A stretch of 64,000 nucleotides of DNA from a bacterium (GTDB lineage Bacteria; Myxococcota_A; Polyangia; Nannocystales; Nannocystaceae): contig JANSYI010000002.1 in assembly GCA_024742475.1 (NCBI GenBank), positions 310,001 through 374,000 on the forward strand. Direction: 5' to 3'. The notes beneath the pieces are model-generated. The model saw only the letters and a program-made list of their open reading frames with translations. It was not told the DNA's origin and did not search any database. Shown piece after piece: positions 25,567 through 35,314 of this stretch. Every line of letters starts with the position of its first letter. The first letter of the stretch is position 1. The position numbers and the translations under genes are program-made.

Positions 25567-26379
25567 TCAGCCGGCCGCGGGTTCCTCCGCTGCGACCTCG
25601 TCGCCAGGAGCGTCCTCGTTCGTTTCGTCGTCCTCACCTCCGGAGTCCTCACCCTCGGGTGCTTCGCCGGCCGCCGCCTCGTCTGCGTCTTCCCCTGCGG
25701 CTTCGGCTCCGCCCGAGCCGCCCGCGTCCTCGCCTTGGGCCTCGTCGGCGCCACCGGATCCGCCGTCGCCCTCTTCGGCTTCTTCGGCCTCGGCTTCGTC
25801 TTCGGCCGCGCCTTCGTCGGTGTCGCCGTCACTCTCCTCGTCGTCGCCCTCGTCCTCTTCGGACGCTTCCGCGGCGGCCGCGGCTGCTTCAGCGCGCGCG
25901 AGCTCCTCGGCCTTTTCGGCCGCGACGCTGTCGATCGCCATTTGCACGCCGACGCCCGCACTGACGACCACGGCGAGCATGCCGATGGCGAACTCGACCA
26001 AGAACGCGGTGCCAAGCTTGTCGAGCGACTGCATGAGGTGCTCGACGTCGTTGCCTTGCGTGTGCACGACCGCCTGTAGGGACTTGCCCGCGCCCATGTA
26101 GAGCATCGAGATGACCAGGTGCGTGAGGACGACCGGCACGAGCGCCACGACGAACACCGTGACGTAGTTGGGCTCGAGCCCGTGCGAGATGAGTTCGTCC
26201 TTGAAGACCAATGAGACGACCAACCCGATCAGGGCCAAGACCCCGGTGACGACCGAGATGTATCCCCACAAGGTCGCGCGCGCGCCGACCAGCGCGATCT
26301 TCTCGTTTTCCTCGTTGGTGAACTCGTAGCGCCCCGTGGAGAGGGGCCCACCCGGTGAATACGGAGGTTGATTCTGCAT
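25567..26379 (-). CDS. Membrane protein with acidic C-terminal tail (paralog 2)
   Basis: A 270-residue protein related to its downstream neighbour: the N-terminus GRYEFTNEENEKIALVG parallels YEFSKTENATIA, and the loop SLQAVVHTQGNDVEHLMQSL parallels LLDAVVTTEDDDVPNMIGAL. About four membrane segments lie between residues 25 and 155; the remaining 115 residues are Glu, Asp, Ala and Gly with almost no basic residues. The ATG at 26379 was chosen over a TTG eight codons upstream. Two paralogs in tandem, 30 nt apart, suggest one operon and hetero-oligomers. No family with known function is recognised. Confidence 0.7.
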   Translation of the reverse strand: MQNQPPYSPGGPLSTGRYEFTNEENEKIALVGARATLWGYISVVTGVLALIGLVVSLVFKDELISHGLEPNYVTVFVVALVPVVLTHLVISMLYMGAGKSLQAVVHTQGNDVEHLMQSLDKLGTAFLVEFAIGMLAVVVSAGVGVQMAIDSVAAEKAEELARAEAAAAAAEASEEDEGDDEESDGDTDEGAAEDEAEAEEAEEGDGGSGGADEAQGEDAGGSGGAEAAGEDADEAAAGEAPEGEDSGGEDDETNEDAPGDEVAAEEPAAG

Positions 26380-26428
26380 CGCGGACTCTGGAGCTGGCGG
26401 CAACTGTAACGGTCAGAAGGGACGACGG

Positions 26429-29215
26429 CTATCGGCTGGACGGCGCGTCGAATCGAGCGATCCACGCGTCGACCTCGTTGAGGTGGCGTCGCATCGGGTG
26501 CTCGCGTGGAAGGGCCTCGAACCCGGCCTTTGCGTTGCGCGCCAGCCGGATCGCCCGTTGCGAATCCGAGGGCGCGCAGGCGCGGGCGAGCGCAAAACGA
26601 AGACGAGGAAGCTCGGTGGGCAGACCCGGACGCGTCGTGCGGATCGAGAGCGCCCGCTCGAGGGACTGCAAAGCTCGGTCGTGCTGGCCCAGGTCCAGCT
26701 GCGCGGCCCCGAGGTCGGTGAGCAGAGAGGCGAAGTCGTCATGCTCCTCCCCGAGCGTCTCCTCGCCCAGCTCGAGCGCGCGCTCGAGCAGCGGCAACGC
26801 CTCGGCCGCCCGACCCTGGGCACGGACGCTCGCGCCCACCATGGTCAGCGCTCGCGCCACGTCGGGATGGTGCGCGCTGGCGGATTCGTAGTTGCTCAGC
26901 GCCCGCCGAGCGTGACTCTCGGCCTGCTCGAACCGGCCGTCGTACAGCTCGGCCTGCGCCAGGGTGAGGTTGGCCCCGCCGATGTAGACCTGATTGCGAG
27001 CGCCGGACGCCTCCCAGACCTCCAGCGACTCCACCAGCATCTCTTTGGCCTCGCCCGTTCGCCCCTGTCCGAGCAGCAGCGCGCCGAAGTTCGCCTTCAT
27101 CGGCGCCACGGAGGGGTGCTGCGGCCCGTGCGTACGCTCTTGCAGGTCGATCGCGCGCTCGAGGTTGCGCTTGGCAGCGGGGGCGTCTTGGCGGAGGAGG
27201 TTCACGGCAGCGAGGTTGTTGTAGATGCGCCCCATGGTGGGGTGTTCGGGCCCAGTCGCGCTGCGCTGGCGCTCGAGCGCAAGCTGGAACTGATCTTGCG
27301 CCTCCTCCAGACGGCCCTGCTGCACGAAGGTTGCACCGGTGACGATCGCGAGTTCGGCCTGAAGCTCGGCCGGAGCCCCTGCCCGAGCCACCGCAGCCCC
27401 CGCGGCGACGATCAGCTCTTCGGCGGGCTCGGCCCGGGCCTGCCCATGACCGACCACCCCGACCAGGGCGATCCACGCCCGCGCAGCGGTGAGATCGTCT
27501 CGGCCCGCCGAGGCCGTCTGCACCGCCTCGCGCAGCAAGGGCTCGGCCCTCGCAACATCGCCCGTGGCCAGCGCGAGGCGCCCCTCCCGGAGCAGCGCCT
27601 CAGCCAGCACCGGAGCATGACCAACGACGCGCGCCCGCTGCACCGCCACCTTGGCCAGGGCCAGACCTCGCGCGTAGCGGCCCGCGTCTTCGTGCACCTT
27701 CACCCGCGCGAGCGATGCGCGAAGGTCGCGAATCCTCTCGCGCACGTCCGGGTCGTCGGGCACCGGCACCGGGGCCTTGAGCAGGTCGGTGTCCGCGCAA
27801 ACGCTGACGGGAACGAGCTTGGCGGTCGCTGCCACGCCGGTTCGGATCAGCTCGGCGTCCGCGTCGGCCAGGAGCTCGGACAACGCGCCGAACTCGTCGA
27901 GGCGGCGGCCGAGGCACTCCATCCGCAGGTCGAGCATTGCGCCCGACTGCTCGTGTCGCACGCGGGTCGCCTCGCACGCGTCGGTGTGCATGTCGACCCA
28001 TCGCTGTCGGTACGCGTCGAGCTCGCCCGAGACCGCCACCCACGACGCCTCGGCGTAGGGCTGCCCGGTCCGCACGAAGCGGTCCTCGATTTGCGCACGG
28101 CGCTGCGGGCTCCACACCTGAGCGAACCGCGAATAGGCTCCAGCGCAGGGTGCCTCGGCCGACGACGCGTCGTCGTCGAAGCTCGTCGCCACCCCCCAGC
28201 TTCCGGCCACGAGCGCAACACCGACCCCGGCAAACGCCGCGATCTTGGGCTTGCGCAGCGACGCCGCGCGCTCGAGCGCGTCGAGCAGCGCCTGCATGCT
28301 GGGGAAGCGAGCGTCGGGCTCGGAGGAGAGCCCGCGGAGCACGACGGCGCGGATCCGGCTAGGCACCTTGACGTGGGCCGGCGGCGGCGGGATGTCGGCC
28401 GCCTCGATCATCGCCAGCATCGCCTGCGCGCCCTCGGCGACGAACGGGCGGTGACCGTAGAGCGCCTCGTACAAGGTGACGCAGAAGCTGAACTGGTCGG
28501 TGCGCCCATCGACCGGCATGCCCCGGTGCTGCTCGGGAGCCATGTACGCCGGCGTTCCCGCCAATCGGCTGCGCCGCTCGCCCACGCCCGCGTCGGTCGG
28601 CAGCTCGCCAAACGCGGCGCCGCTCTCCTCGAGTTCGAACTCCCGCGCGAGGCCGAAGTCCATCACGTGAACGCGGCCGTCTCGCCCCAGCATGACGTTG
28701 TCCGGCTTGAAGTCCCGATGCACGAGGCCAGCCCCGTGCGCCGCCGCGAGGCCACGCCCCGCCTCGCTCATCAACGCGAGCGCCGTCGCCCACGGCAGGG
28801 GCTCGCGGGCGAGCCGGGCGGTGAGCGTCTCCCCGTCGACGAACTCCATCGCCACCACGATCCTGCCGTCGTGCACCGCGACGTCATGCACGGCGATGAC
28901 GTTGGGGTGGCTCAGCCGCGCGAGCGCACGAGCCTCGGCCATGAGTCGCTCCTGGCCTCGTCTTCGCTTGTTCGGATCCTCGCTGGCCTTGCGCAACAGC
29001 TTGAGCGCGACCTTCCGGTCGAGCTTGGGATCGTAGGCGGCGTAGACGACGCCCATGCCCCCCGCGCCCAGTCTGTAGAGCACGACGTAGCGCCCGAGCA
29101 CTTCGTCGGGAGGCAGAAAACCCGATGGCGTGGACTCGGTCGAGCCGCGCAGCGCCACGAGGCCGTCGGCCCGGTCTCGGTGGGTCGGCGGAGACAAGGG
29201 ACCCCTAGCATGCAC
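26429..29215 (-). CDS. Ser/Thr protein kinase with TPR tail
   Basis: A 928-residue membrane-anchored Hanks-type kinase. Kinase domain at about 40-320: glycine loop LGAGGMGVVYAAYD, VALKLL (ATP Lys), catalytic loop VHRDFKPDNVML (HRDFKPxN, the common myxobacterial variant), DFGLAREF and GTPAYMAPEQ. A membrane segment at about 328-346 (IAAFAGVGVALVAGSWGVAT) is followed by a Cys-containing region and then about ten TPR units to the C-terminus, placing the TPR part outside the membrane. It likely phosphorylates cytosolic targets in response to an external signal; no partner is visible. Start at GTG 29215; a GTG at 29158 is a reasonable alternative. Confidence 0.9.
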   Translation of the reverse strand: MHARGPLSPPTHRDRADGLVALRGSTESTPSGFLPPDEVLGRYVVLYRLGAGGMGVVYAAYDPKLDRKVALKLLRKASEDPNKRRRGQERLMAEARALARLSHPNVIAVHDVAVHDGRIVVAMEFVDGETLTARLAREPLPWATALALMSEAGRGLAAAHGAGLVHRDFKPDNVMLGRDGRVHVMDFGLAREFELEESGAAFGELPTDAGVGERRSRLAGTPAYMAPEQHRGMPVDGRTDQFSFCVTLYEALYGHRPFVAEGAQAMLAMIEAADIPPPPAHVKVPSRIRAVVLRGLSSEPDARFPSMQALLDALERAASLRKPKIAAFAGVGVALVAGSWGVATSFDDDASSAEAPCAGAYSRFAQVWSPQRRAQIEDRFVRTGQPYAEASWVAVSGELDAYRQRWVDMHTDACEATRVRHEQSGAMLDLRMECLGRRLDEFGALSELLADADAELIRTGVAATAKLVPVSVCADTDLLKAPVPVPDDPDVRERIRDLRASLARVKVHEDAGRYARGLALAKVAVQRARVVGHAPVLAEALLREGRLALATGDVARAEPLLREAVQTASAGRDDLTAARAWIALVGVVGHGQARAEPAEELIVAAGAAVARAGAPAELQAELAIVTGATFVQQGRLEEAQDQFQLALERQRSATGPEHPTMGRIYNNLAAVNLLRQDAPAAKRNLERAIDLQERTHGPQHPSVAPMKANFGALLLGQGRTGEAKEMLVESLEVWEASGARNQVYIGGANLTLAQAELYDGRFEQAESHARRALSNYESASAHHPDVARALTMVGASVRAQGRAAEALPLLERALELGEETLGEEHDDFASLLTDLGAAQLDLGQHDRALQSLERALSIRTTRPGLPTELPRLRFALARACAPSDSQRAIRLARNAKAGFEALPREHPMRRHLNEVDAWIARFDAPSSR

Positions 29216-29391
29216 CGAGCCGCGCCGCGGGAGAAGGTGGCCCCCGCGGCCGTGGTCCTCATCGCCATGGCATCGACCGTATTCGCCGCCCCCAGGGCCG
29301 TAGCCACGCCCTGACGGACAGGTGCCCGAGTCAACTGCGCGTGATCACTCGCGTCCACTCCGGGGCCCACGGCTTGCTCAGGGTGCGCGGC

Positions 29392-29712
29392 ATGTCGTTC
29401 GCGCTCGTCCTCGCCCTCCTCGCTCCCCCCCAACCCGCGCTCGTGCGGCCCGACTGCGGCGCCGGCCTGCAAGACATCGAAGACGCTCGGCAGACGCTGC
29501 GCGGTTTGCTGGCGTCCGAGCGTGTGCTTCGCAGGCAACACGCCCGGGCCCGCTCTCGCCGCGAACGCAACGATGTGCAGCGTCTTCTGGGCCCGATCTC
29601 CAATCAAGCGCGCGCCTTGGAGGTCGAGCTCGACCGGCGCGAACGCGCGTACATCCGCTGCGTCGAACGCCAGCTCGACGCGCGGGCGCGCCCCCTGGCC
29701 CAGCCTCAGTGA
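29392..29712 (+). CDS. Small exported coiled-coil protein
   Basis: A 106-residue protein with a signal peptide (MSFALVLALLAPPQPALV) followed by an Arg/Glu-rich helical stretch (ASERVLRRQHARARSRRER, then ALEVELDRRERAYIRCVERQ) that should form a coiled coil; two Cys residues (CGAGL and CVERQ) may pair. The frame can start at GTG 29341, but only the ATG at 29392 puts the signal at the N-terminus. The diguanylate cyclase gene starts 39 nt later on the same strand. No family is recognised. Confidence 0.55.
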   Translation: MSFALVLALLAPPQPALVRPDCGAGLQDIEDARQTLRGLLASERVLRRQHARARSRRERNDVQRLLGPISNQARALEVELDRRERAYIRCVERQLDARARPLAQPQ

Positions 29713-29751
29713 GCCGTTGTCTCGCCGCGGGCGCTTCGGTACACGTGCCTC

Positions 29752-30717
29752 GTGCTCGACCAAGTCTTGCCAGCGCTGACCGAGCTCGCGCGCGGCGTCC
29801 AGCGGCGGGCGAGCCTCGACGAGAACCTGCAGCAGCTCGTCGACGAGACGGCGCGACTGTTTCGAGCGAGCCACGCCTCGGTCCGCCTGCTCGACCCCAG
29901 CCATACGCAGCTGGTGGCCGCCTGTCGCTCCGGTCCATCGGTGCATCCTCGACCGGTCGAGTTCCAGCCCGGCGAGGGCCTCGTCGGCTGGATCGTCGAG
30001 CACGGCGAGCCGCTTCGCGTCGCCGACCCAGCGTCCGACCCGCGCTTCGTGCCCAAGCCGGGCTTCTCCGGCATGGGCCCCTTCGTGGGCGCGCCGCTGC
30101 TGTCCAGCAACGTCTGCCTCGGCGCGCTCAGTGTCGTTCGCGACGAACCATTCTCAGCGACCGAAGAGCAGCTTCTCGAGCTGATCGCGGCGATCTGTGC
30201 CCCTCCACTGGAGATCGCGCGCTTGTCCCGACTCTCTCGGCTCGACCCCCTCACCGGCGCCCTCAACCGACGCGGACTCGAAGAGGGCTATGCCCCCGAA
30301 GCCGCCCCCACCGGTGAGAAGCGAGTCGCGGTCCTCATGGTGGACATCGACCACTTCAAGTCGATCAACGACGCACACGGTCACTTGGTGGGAGACGAAG
30401 TGCTCCGCCGCATCGCTCGGCAGCTCAGCTGCGTGCTCCGAACCTCCGACGCGATCGTGCGCTACGGCGGCGAGGAGTTCCTGCTCCTGCTCGCCGACGT
30501 GACCCTCGACGAAGCGATGGCCGTCTCCGAGCGAGCCCGCCGTGCAATCGAGTCTCAGACCATTCGCGTCACGCACGTGCCGCTGCGGGTCACCGTGTCG
30601 ACGGGCGTCGCCATGCAACGCACCGACGAACCCCTCGGCGCCGCGGTCGAGCGCGCAGACGCGGCGCTCTACCGCGCCAAGCGAGACGGCCGCAATCGCG
30701 TGCTCTCAGCGACGTGA
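29752..30717 (+). CDS. GAF-GGDEF diguanylate cyclase
   Basis: A 321-residue soluble enzyme making cyclic di-GMP from GTP. Residues about 15-160 are a GAF sensor domain (QQLVDETARLFRASHASVRL, then PGEGLVGWIVEHGEPL). Residues about 165-320 are GGDEF, with the active-site YGGEEF and metal/substrate residues in VDIDHFKSINDAHGHLVGD. The inhibitory site RTSD lies five residues before GGEEF, so product feedback is likely. The start is GTG at 29752. The 3' end overlaps the convergent glycosyltransferase gene by 12 nt. c-di-GMP may act on the PilZ protein encoded at 56.1-56.8 kb, which is only a guess. Confidence 0.92.
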   Translation: MLDQVLPALTELARGVQRRASLDENLQQLVDETARLFRASHASVRLLDPSHTQLVAACRSGPSVHPRPVEFQPGEGLVGWIVEHGEPLRVADPASDPRFVPKPGFSGMGPFVGAPLLSSNVCLGALSVVRDEPFSATEEQLLELIAAICAPPLEIARLSRLSRLDPLTGALNRRGLEEGYAPEAAPTGEKRVAVLMVDIDHFKSINDAHGHLVGDEVLRRIARQLSCVLRTSDAIVRYGGEEFLLLLADVTLDEAMAVSERARRAIESQTIRVTHVPLRVTVSTGVAMQRTDEPLGAAVERADAALYRAKRDGRNRVLSAT

Positions 30718-31860
30718 AGCGTCGAGGGCCGCACGCATCTGGTCGAGGATGCCTGCGGCGACGTGATCCCACGTGCATTGGGCCTCGATGCGAGCCCGCG
30801 CGGCCTTGCCCATGCGAGCCCGCGCCGCGGGGTCTCCGAGCAGGGTCGAGAGCGCCTCGGCGAGCGCGACGGGGTCGGACGGCTCGACCAGCAGCCCCGT
30901 CTCGCCGTGAACGATCGCGTCGGGCACACCGCCTGCGCGCGCGCCCACGACCGCCGTTTCACACGCGCCCGCCTCGAGAAAGACCAGACCAAACCCCTCG
31001 ACGTCGGGAGGCTCGCTGCGCGCGGGCATGCAAAAGACGTCGGCAGCGGTCATGCAATCGGCCATCGCCGCGTCCGGGACCCGGCCGAGGAACGTGACGC
31101 ACCCTCCCAGACCCAACGCGGCGACCTTGGCCTCGAGCCGCGCGCGGTCGGGACCGCTGCCGCCGATGGCGTAGTGAAGCCCTGCATGCTCCGCTCTCAA
31201 TCGAGCGACGGCCTCGAGCGTGGTGTCGATGCCCTTGCGTGGCACCAGGCGGCAGACGGTGACCACCAGCGGTCCAGGCCCAAGGCCGTGTTGAGCCCGA
31301 AACGCGGCCCCGTCTCCTGGGCGAAACGCGATCGGGTCGACCCCGTTGGGCGCGACGTGAATCGCCGATTCCCGCACACCAGCGTCGTGAAGCAGACCTG
31401 AGGTGTAGCGGCTGACCGGCATCAGCCCGTCGGCGCGCCGAAGCAGCGCATCGCGGGCCCCCGCGAAACCAGCACCGACGACCGGAACGCGCTCGACGAC
31501 GTTGAGCAGCAGCTCCCGCCCGTGTGCCGCGACGTAGACCCTATCGACGAGGCCCCGACGCCGCAGCCACAGCCCCGCGGGGAGCGTGTACCACTGCGCG
31601 TGAAAGACGGCGTCGAACCCTCTGCGCGCGATGGATGCACCCGCGCGCAGCGTCGCGAAGACCATCCGGTCCGAGGGCACCGCCAGCCGGTGAACGCGAT
31701 ACGGCAGGGAGGCATCGACGGCTTCGTGGCCCTCGTCGGCGGGGGCCACCATCTCGAAGCGGCTACACCCTTCGGCAAAGCGCCGACCCAGCTCCGCGCT
31801 GTAGGTTTGAATGCCTCCCGTCTGCGGCGGGAAGTCCTGCGTGATCATCAGAAGACGCAT
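30706..31860 (-). CDS. Glycosyltransferase family 4
   Basis: A 384-residue GT4 (GT-B fold) retaining glycosyltransferase using a nucleotide sugar or GDP-mannose. N-terminal acceptor-side motif TQDFPPQTGGIQTYS, hinge VAPNGVDPIAFRP, and the E-x7-E donor motif EGFGLVFLEAG are intact; VTVCRLVPRKGIDTTLEAV is the family's typical donor-domain start. It resembles mannosyltransferases of the PimB group. It begins directly after the stop of the TPR protein (31861), so both are in one leftward operon with the CPBP-type protease gene, suggesting envelope or exopolysaccharide synthesis. Confidence 0.88.
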   Translation of the reverse strand: MRLLMITQDFPPQTGGIQTYSAELGRRFAEGCSRFEMVAPADEGHEAVDASLPYRVHRLAVPSDRMVFATLRAGASIARRGFDAVFHAQWYTLPAGLWLRRRGLVDRVYVAAHGRELLLNVVERVPVVGAGFAGARDALLRRADGLMPVSRYTSGLLHDAGVRESAIHVAPNGVDPIAFRPGDGAAFRAQHGLGPGPLVVTVCRLVPRKGIDTTLEAVARLRAEHAGLHYAIGGSGPDRARLEAKVAALGLGGCVTFLGRVPDAAMADCMTAADVFCMPARSEPPDVEGFGLVFLEAGACETAVVGARAGGVPDAIVHGETGLLVEPSDPVALAEALSTLLGDPAARARMGKAARARIEAQCTWDHVAAGILDQMRAALDASRR

Positions 31861-34452
31861 CTACTTCTTCTTGGCCTTGCGCTCGGCCAACGCCAACTTG
31901 CGCTGCAGCGGTCGCTCGGCGACCGTGCCCTTGGCCAGTCGCACCGCCGTTGCGTACGATTCGACCGCTTCGTCGTAGGCGTGCAGCGCCGAGAGGCAGT
32001 CGCCGCGCAGCGCCCATCCCGAGGGCAGGTCTTCATCGAGCTCGACGGCCTTGTCGCCGCTGGTGCAGGCCGCTCCGGGTCGCTCCCCTTCCATCTCGAT
32101 GCCACCGCGCAGCACCCACGCTCGCGGACTCGCGGGCGCGCGCAGCGTGAGGCCACGGCCGATCGTCGCGGCGGCCTTGGGCTGGCCGAGATCGGTCCAA
32201 AGCCCCGCCACGAACGGCGCGGTGTCGAGCAGCGCCCCCACGGGCAGGTAGGGCTCTCGCACCATCTTGCGCCACCCCTTGTACGCCAGGCTCGCGGCGC
32301 GACGCTTCTGCTTGCCGGCCAGCTCGACCCTGGCCAGCACCACGTACAGCCGGCCGTCGAGTGCGCGAAGCGTTCGGCGAATGCCCTCGTTCAAGGTGGC
32401 CTTCGCAGCCCGGAGCTCCCCCAGCGACAGCAGCGCGGTCGCGTAGAGCGCCCTCGCCTCCACGTTGCGAGGCTCGGCTTCGACGAGCCGCTCCAGCCGC
32501 GCCCGGGCGGTCTCGAGCGCCTGCGGGTTTCGTCGTGCCAGCTCGTACCGTGCCCATTCGAGCTCGAGCAGGTTGGGGTCGGCGCCTCGCGTCCCCGCTT
32601 CGACCAACCACTCCCGCACGCCCTCGTCGACGGGTGTCCCCCGCAGCGAGGCGTCGGTGGAGGAGGTCCGCGCGAGGTCGAGGAGCGGGCCCGGACCCAA
32701 CGAGGGCTCGGCGACGAGCGGAATCAACACCTCCCGCGCCTCTCGAGCGCGGGCGAGCTGCACGAGGAACTTGCCGTAGACGGCTCGGTGCACGCCCAGC
32801 TTCGGGGGCGTCTGCGCGGCCTTGCGGTAGTAGTCCAGCGCAATGTCAGCATCGGAGGGCTCGTCGAAGATCCGGGCCGCGTAGTGCTCGCCCAGACGGA
32901 AGGCAGCCTCGGCCGGTGCTGCCTCCCGCTCGAGTGCGCGCTCGAGCGCCTCGACCGCCTCCTTCACCGCTTCCTCGTCCTTCGCATCGGGGTCGAGGGA
33001 CGCCAGCCGAGCTTCGGCCAACGCCGTCCAGACGCGGTAGGTCCAGGGGTGCTCGTCCGCGAGGGTCTCGAGTCGGTCGAGCGCCTCGGCTCGCCCCTCA
33101 CCGGTCACCGTCGCGATGCGAGCCGCCGCCACGGCCAGGTCGGGTCGATCGGGGAGTCGCTCCCGCGCAAACTCGACCCACTGCGCGGCCTCGACGAAGC
33201 GGCGCTCTTCGACGAGCGCGAGCGCCTGCAGATGCCCAACCCGCGGGATCGTCTGCGGCATCGCCTCCAACGTCGCGAGCGCGTCCTTGCTCCGCCCATG
33301 CGCCAGGTCGGTCCAGGCGCCCACGATGCCGTCGGCTTGGGAACCCAGGTGTACGCCCTTGCGGAGCGACTCGACGCGCTCGACCTTGCCATAGGTCAGC
33401 AGGCCCTCGAGCACGTGGAGGCGGGCGTCGTTGTCGGCGGCCGAGAGCAACGTCCACGCGTCGCTGAGCGCCTCGACGCCATCGTCGGGCTCACCTTCGT
33501 GCAGCTCGGCGAGGCCCTGGGTGATCGACAGACGTGCCGCGTCGGGGCCGGCGACCGAGCCGTCGAGCGACTCGACCAGCCCCAGCGCACTGGCGACCGA
33601 CTCGGCCTTGAGCACCTTGAAGAACGCCTCGTCGACCGAGAGCCCGGTGTCTTCGGGAGCGAGCGCCCGTGCCCGTTCGACGAGCTCGAGCGCGCGGTCG
33701 AGCTCACCGCGGCGCGCGAGCAAGGTCGCCAGCACGCGATGGTTGGGCACCCATGGTGTCGTCTCGAGCGACGCCTCGAGCTGCGCAACCGCGGCCTCCT
33801 CCATCGGAAGGTCGTACGGGTGGCCGAGCGCGACCACCCCTTGCAACCAGGCAGCGTCTGCTCGCACCCATGCGTCGTCGACCTGCATCGCGCCTTCGTA
33901 GGCGCGGCGGGCCTGGTCGAAGTCTCCCTCGAGCGCATCGAGCATGCCCACGCAAAGCGGACCTTCGGGCCTGCCCGCATCCTTTGCCGCAACCGCTGCG
34001 GCGCGAGCCTCTTCTTCGGCGACGACACCGCGCATGTGCAGATGGGTGACCACCAGCGCGAGGCGACCCAGCGTGGCCGGATGACGGGGAGAAACCTCGA
34101 GGTTGCTCTGCAACACCGTCCGCGCGGCCTCGAGCTTTGCGACCGACGACGCGGCGAGGGGTTCAGCCGCGGACGCGAGCCCCTGTTCGATGCGCCGGTT
34201 GTGGGCGAACTCCTTGACCCCGTACGCGACCGCACCGAGCAACAGCACCAGCGCGGTCAGGGCCACAACCCAGTTGCGAACCTTCCGCCGCCGAGCTGCG
34301 CGCGCGTCCTTCTCCCGTTGTCGGCGACGGAGGGACTCCTCCTGCGCCGAGCGCTGCTGCTGCTGATGGATCTCCTCCACCAAGCTCGCTCGGGTGGCGT
34401 CCGATGCCGAGGGGGCCGACACGTCGGCATGGTAGGACTTCGTGGCGCACAC
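31861..34452 (-). CDS. TPR-repeat membrane protein
   Basis: About 863 residues. A short Lys/Arg-rich cytosolic part (SLRRRQREKDARAARRRKV) precedes one membrane segment (VVALTALVLLLGAVAYGV) at about residue 65, then some 20 TPR or TPR-like helix pairs run to a Lys-rich end (ALAERKAKKK). The large part is outside the membrane. The GTG at 34452 is my preferred start: AGAGG lies 5 nt upstream and longer versions run into the CPBP gene's region; the exact start is uncertain. The stop abuts the GT4 start with no gap. TPR proteins of this kind scaffold envelope or polysaccharide machinery; that role is inferred from context. Confidence 0.75.
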   Translation of the reverse strand: MCATKSYHADVSAPSASDATRASLVEEIHQQQQRSAQEESLRRRQREKDARAARRRKVRNWVVALTALVLLLGAVAYGVKEFAHNRRIEQGLASAAEPLAASSVAKLEAARTVLQSNLEVSPRHPATLGRLALVVTHLHMRGVVAEEEARAAAVAAKDAGRPEGPLCVGMLDALEGDFDQARRAYEGAMQVDDAWVRADAAWLQGVVALGHPYDLPMEEAAVAQLEASLETTPWVPNHRVLATLLARRGELDRALELVERARALAPEDTGLSVDEAFFKVLKAESVASALGLVESLDGSVAGPDAARLSITQGLAELHEGEPDDGVEALSDAWTLLSAADNDARLHVLEGLLTYGKVERVESLRKGVHLGSQADGIVGAWTDLAHGRSKDALATLEAMPQTIPRVGHLQALALVEERRFVEAAQWVEFARERLPDRPDLAVAAARIATVTGEGRAEALDRLETLADEHPWTYRVWTALAEARLASLDPDAKDEEAVKEAVEALERALEREAAPAEAAFRLGEHYAARIFDEPSDADIALDYYRKAAQTPPKLGVHRAVYGKFLVQLARAREAREVLIPLVAEPSLGPGPLLDLARTSSTDASLRGTPVDEGVREWLVEAGTRGADPNLLELEWARYELARRNPQALETARARLERLVEAEPRNVEARALYATALLSLGELRAAKATLNEGIRRTLRALDGRLYVVLARVELAGKQKRRAASLAYKGWRKMVREPYLPVGALLDTAPFVAGLWTDLGQPKAAATIGRGLTLRAPASPRAWVLRGGIEMEGERPGAACTSGDKAVELDEDLPSGWALRGDCLSALHAYDEAVESYATAVRLAKGTVAERPLQRKLALAERKAKKK

Positions 34453-34501
34453 TTGAACCTCTACGCACACATGGGCGTGAGTTAGCAGCCGTTGGTGCGC
34501 T

Positions 34502-35314
34502 TCATCCGCTGCCGAGGAGGCGGGCCAGGTCACCCCGGTGGGCCAGCGCGAGTGCGTCCATGGTCCACGCCACGGCGCAGTGCAAGAGCACGCCGCCGTA
34601 GATCGAGCGGGTTCGTAGCGCGAGGGTCCCGAGCACCACGCCGGCGAGCACGGAGCCTACCGTCTCCGGCAGCGCCTTTCCGAAGTGGATCATCGTGTAG
34701 GGCACGACCGAGACGAAGATCGCGGCCGATCCCAGCGAGCGCGCCAGCGCGAAGAGCAGGAACCCGCGAAAGAAGAACTCGAGCGCGGCAAACTGAAAGC
34801 CGTACGCGGCCTCCCACGCCAGCAGCCGCTCCCACGTCGCGCCCGCGTGCGCATAGCGAGGGTATCGGCCGAGAAATGCCGGCGTGTCTGCTGCGAGAAC
34901 GACGACCGGCAGCAGGAGCAGCAACAGCAGTCCGTACAGCGCCCACGTTCGACGCCCCAAGTGCAGCGAGAGGCCGTACTCGCGGACGCGGTCCCCCAGC
35001 AGCCGAATGCAAAGGCACGGGATCGCGACGTAGTTCACGGCCTTGAACAGCGCCCAGTACAGGCGGGGCCCGAGCTGTCGGTCGGGGAATCCGTCGAACC
35101 AAGGCTGCAGGTTCTGCGACGCGAAGCGGGGCGAGCCCAGGTAGATCGGCAGGATCAAACACACCGTCGCAGTCAGCAGGACCCACATCACCCTTCGGTC
35201 GGGCAAGGGACGATCGAGCATCTCGGCGTCGATGGCCGACCACTGTTCGATCGTGAGCTTCCGAAGCCAGGCACCCATTTCGCGCGGCCAATCGGGTTTA
35301 CCATCGTCGCCCAT
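34502..35314 (-). CDS. CPBP (CAAX/bacteriocin-processing-type) intramembrane protease
   Basis: About 270 residues with around seven membrane segments. The conserved CPBP signatures are in the second half: AALEFFFRGFLLFAL (EExxxR-like motif, here E-F-F-F-R), VSVVPYTMIHFGK (FxxxH-like, His) and SIYGGVLLHCAVAW (HxxxN/D-like). It probably cleaves within the membrane or acts as a membrane scaffold. The first Glu of EExxxR is Phe-flanked (EFFFR), so activity is not certain. Start chosen at ATG 35314; an ATG at 35278 is possible. It is divergent from the lipoprotein gene, and the two start codons overlap. Confidence 0.75.
   Translation of the reverse strand: MGDDGKPDWPREMGAWLRKLTIEQWSAIDAEMLDRPLPDRRVMWVLLTATVCLILPIYLGSPRFASQNLQPWFDGFPDRQLGPRLYWALFKAVNYVAIPCLCIRLLGDRVREYGLSLHLGRRTWALYGLLLLLLLPVVVLAADTPAFLGRYPRYAHAGATWERLLAWEAAYGFQFAALEFFFRGFLLFALARSLGSAAIFVSVVPYTMIHFGKALPETVGSVLAGVVLGTLALRTRSIYGGVLLHCAVAWTMDALALAHRGDLARLLGSG

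Noticed and set aside
26483..29314. Long plus-strand open frame through the kinase gene
   Set aside because: Arg/His/Gly-rich shadow of the kinase-TPR gene without motifs.
29210..29314. 34-codon plus-strand frame with a hydrophobic middle (MHRAAPREKVAPAAVV and on)
   Set aside because: It overlaps the kinase start and its ATG lies inside a TAGCAT hexamer; nothing beyond hydrophobicity supports it.
31522..34485. Long plus-strand open frame through the TPR gene
   Set aside because: Shadow of the GT4 and TPR genes; composition not protein-like.
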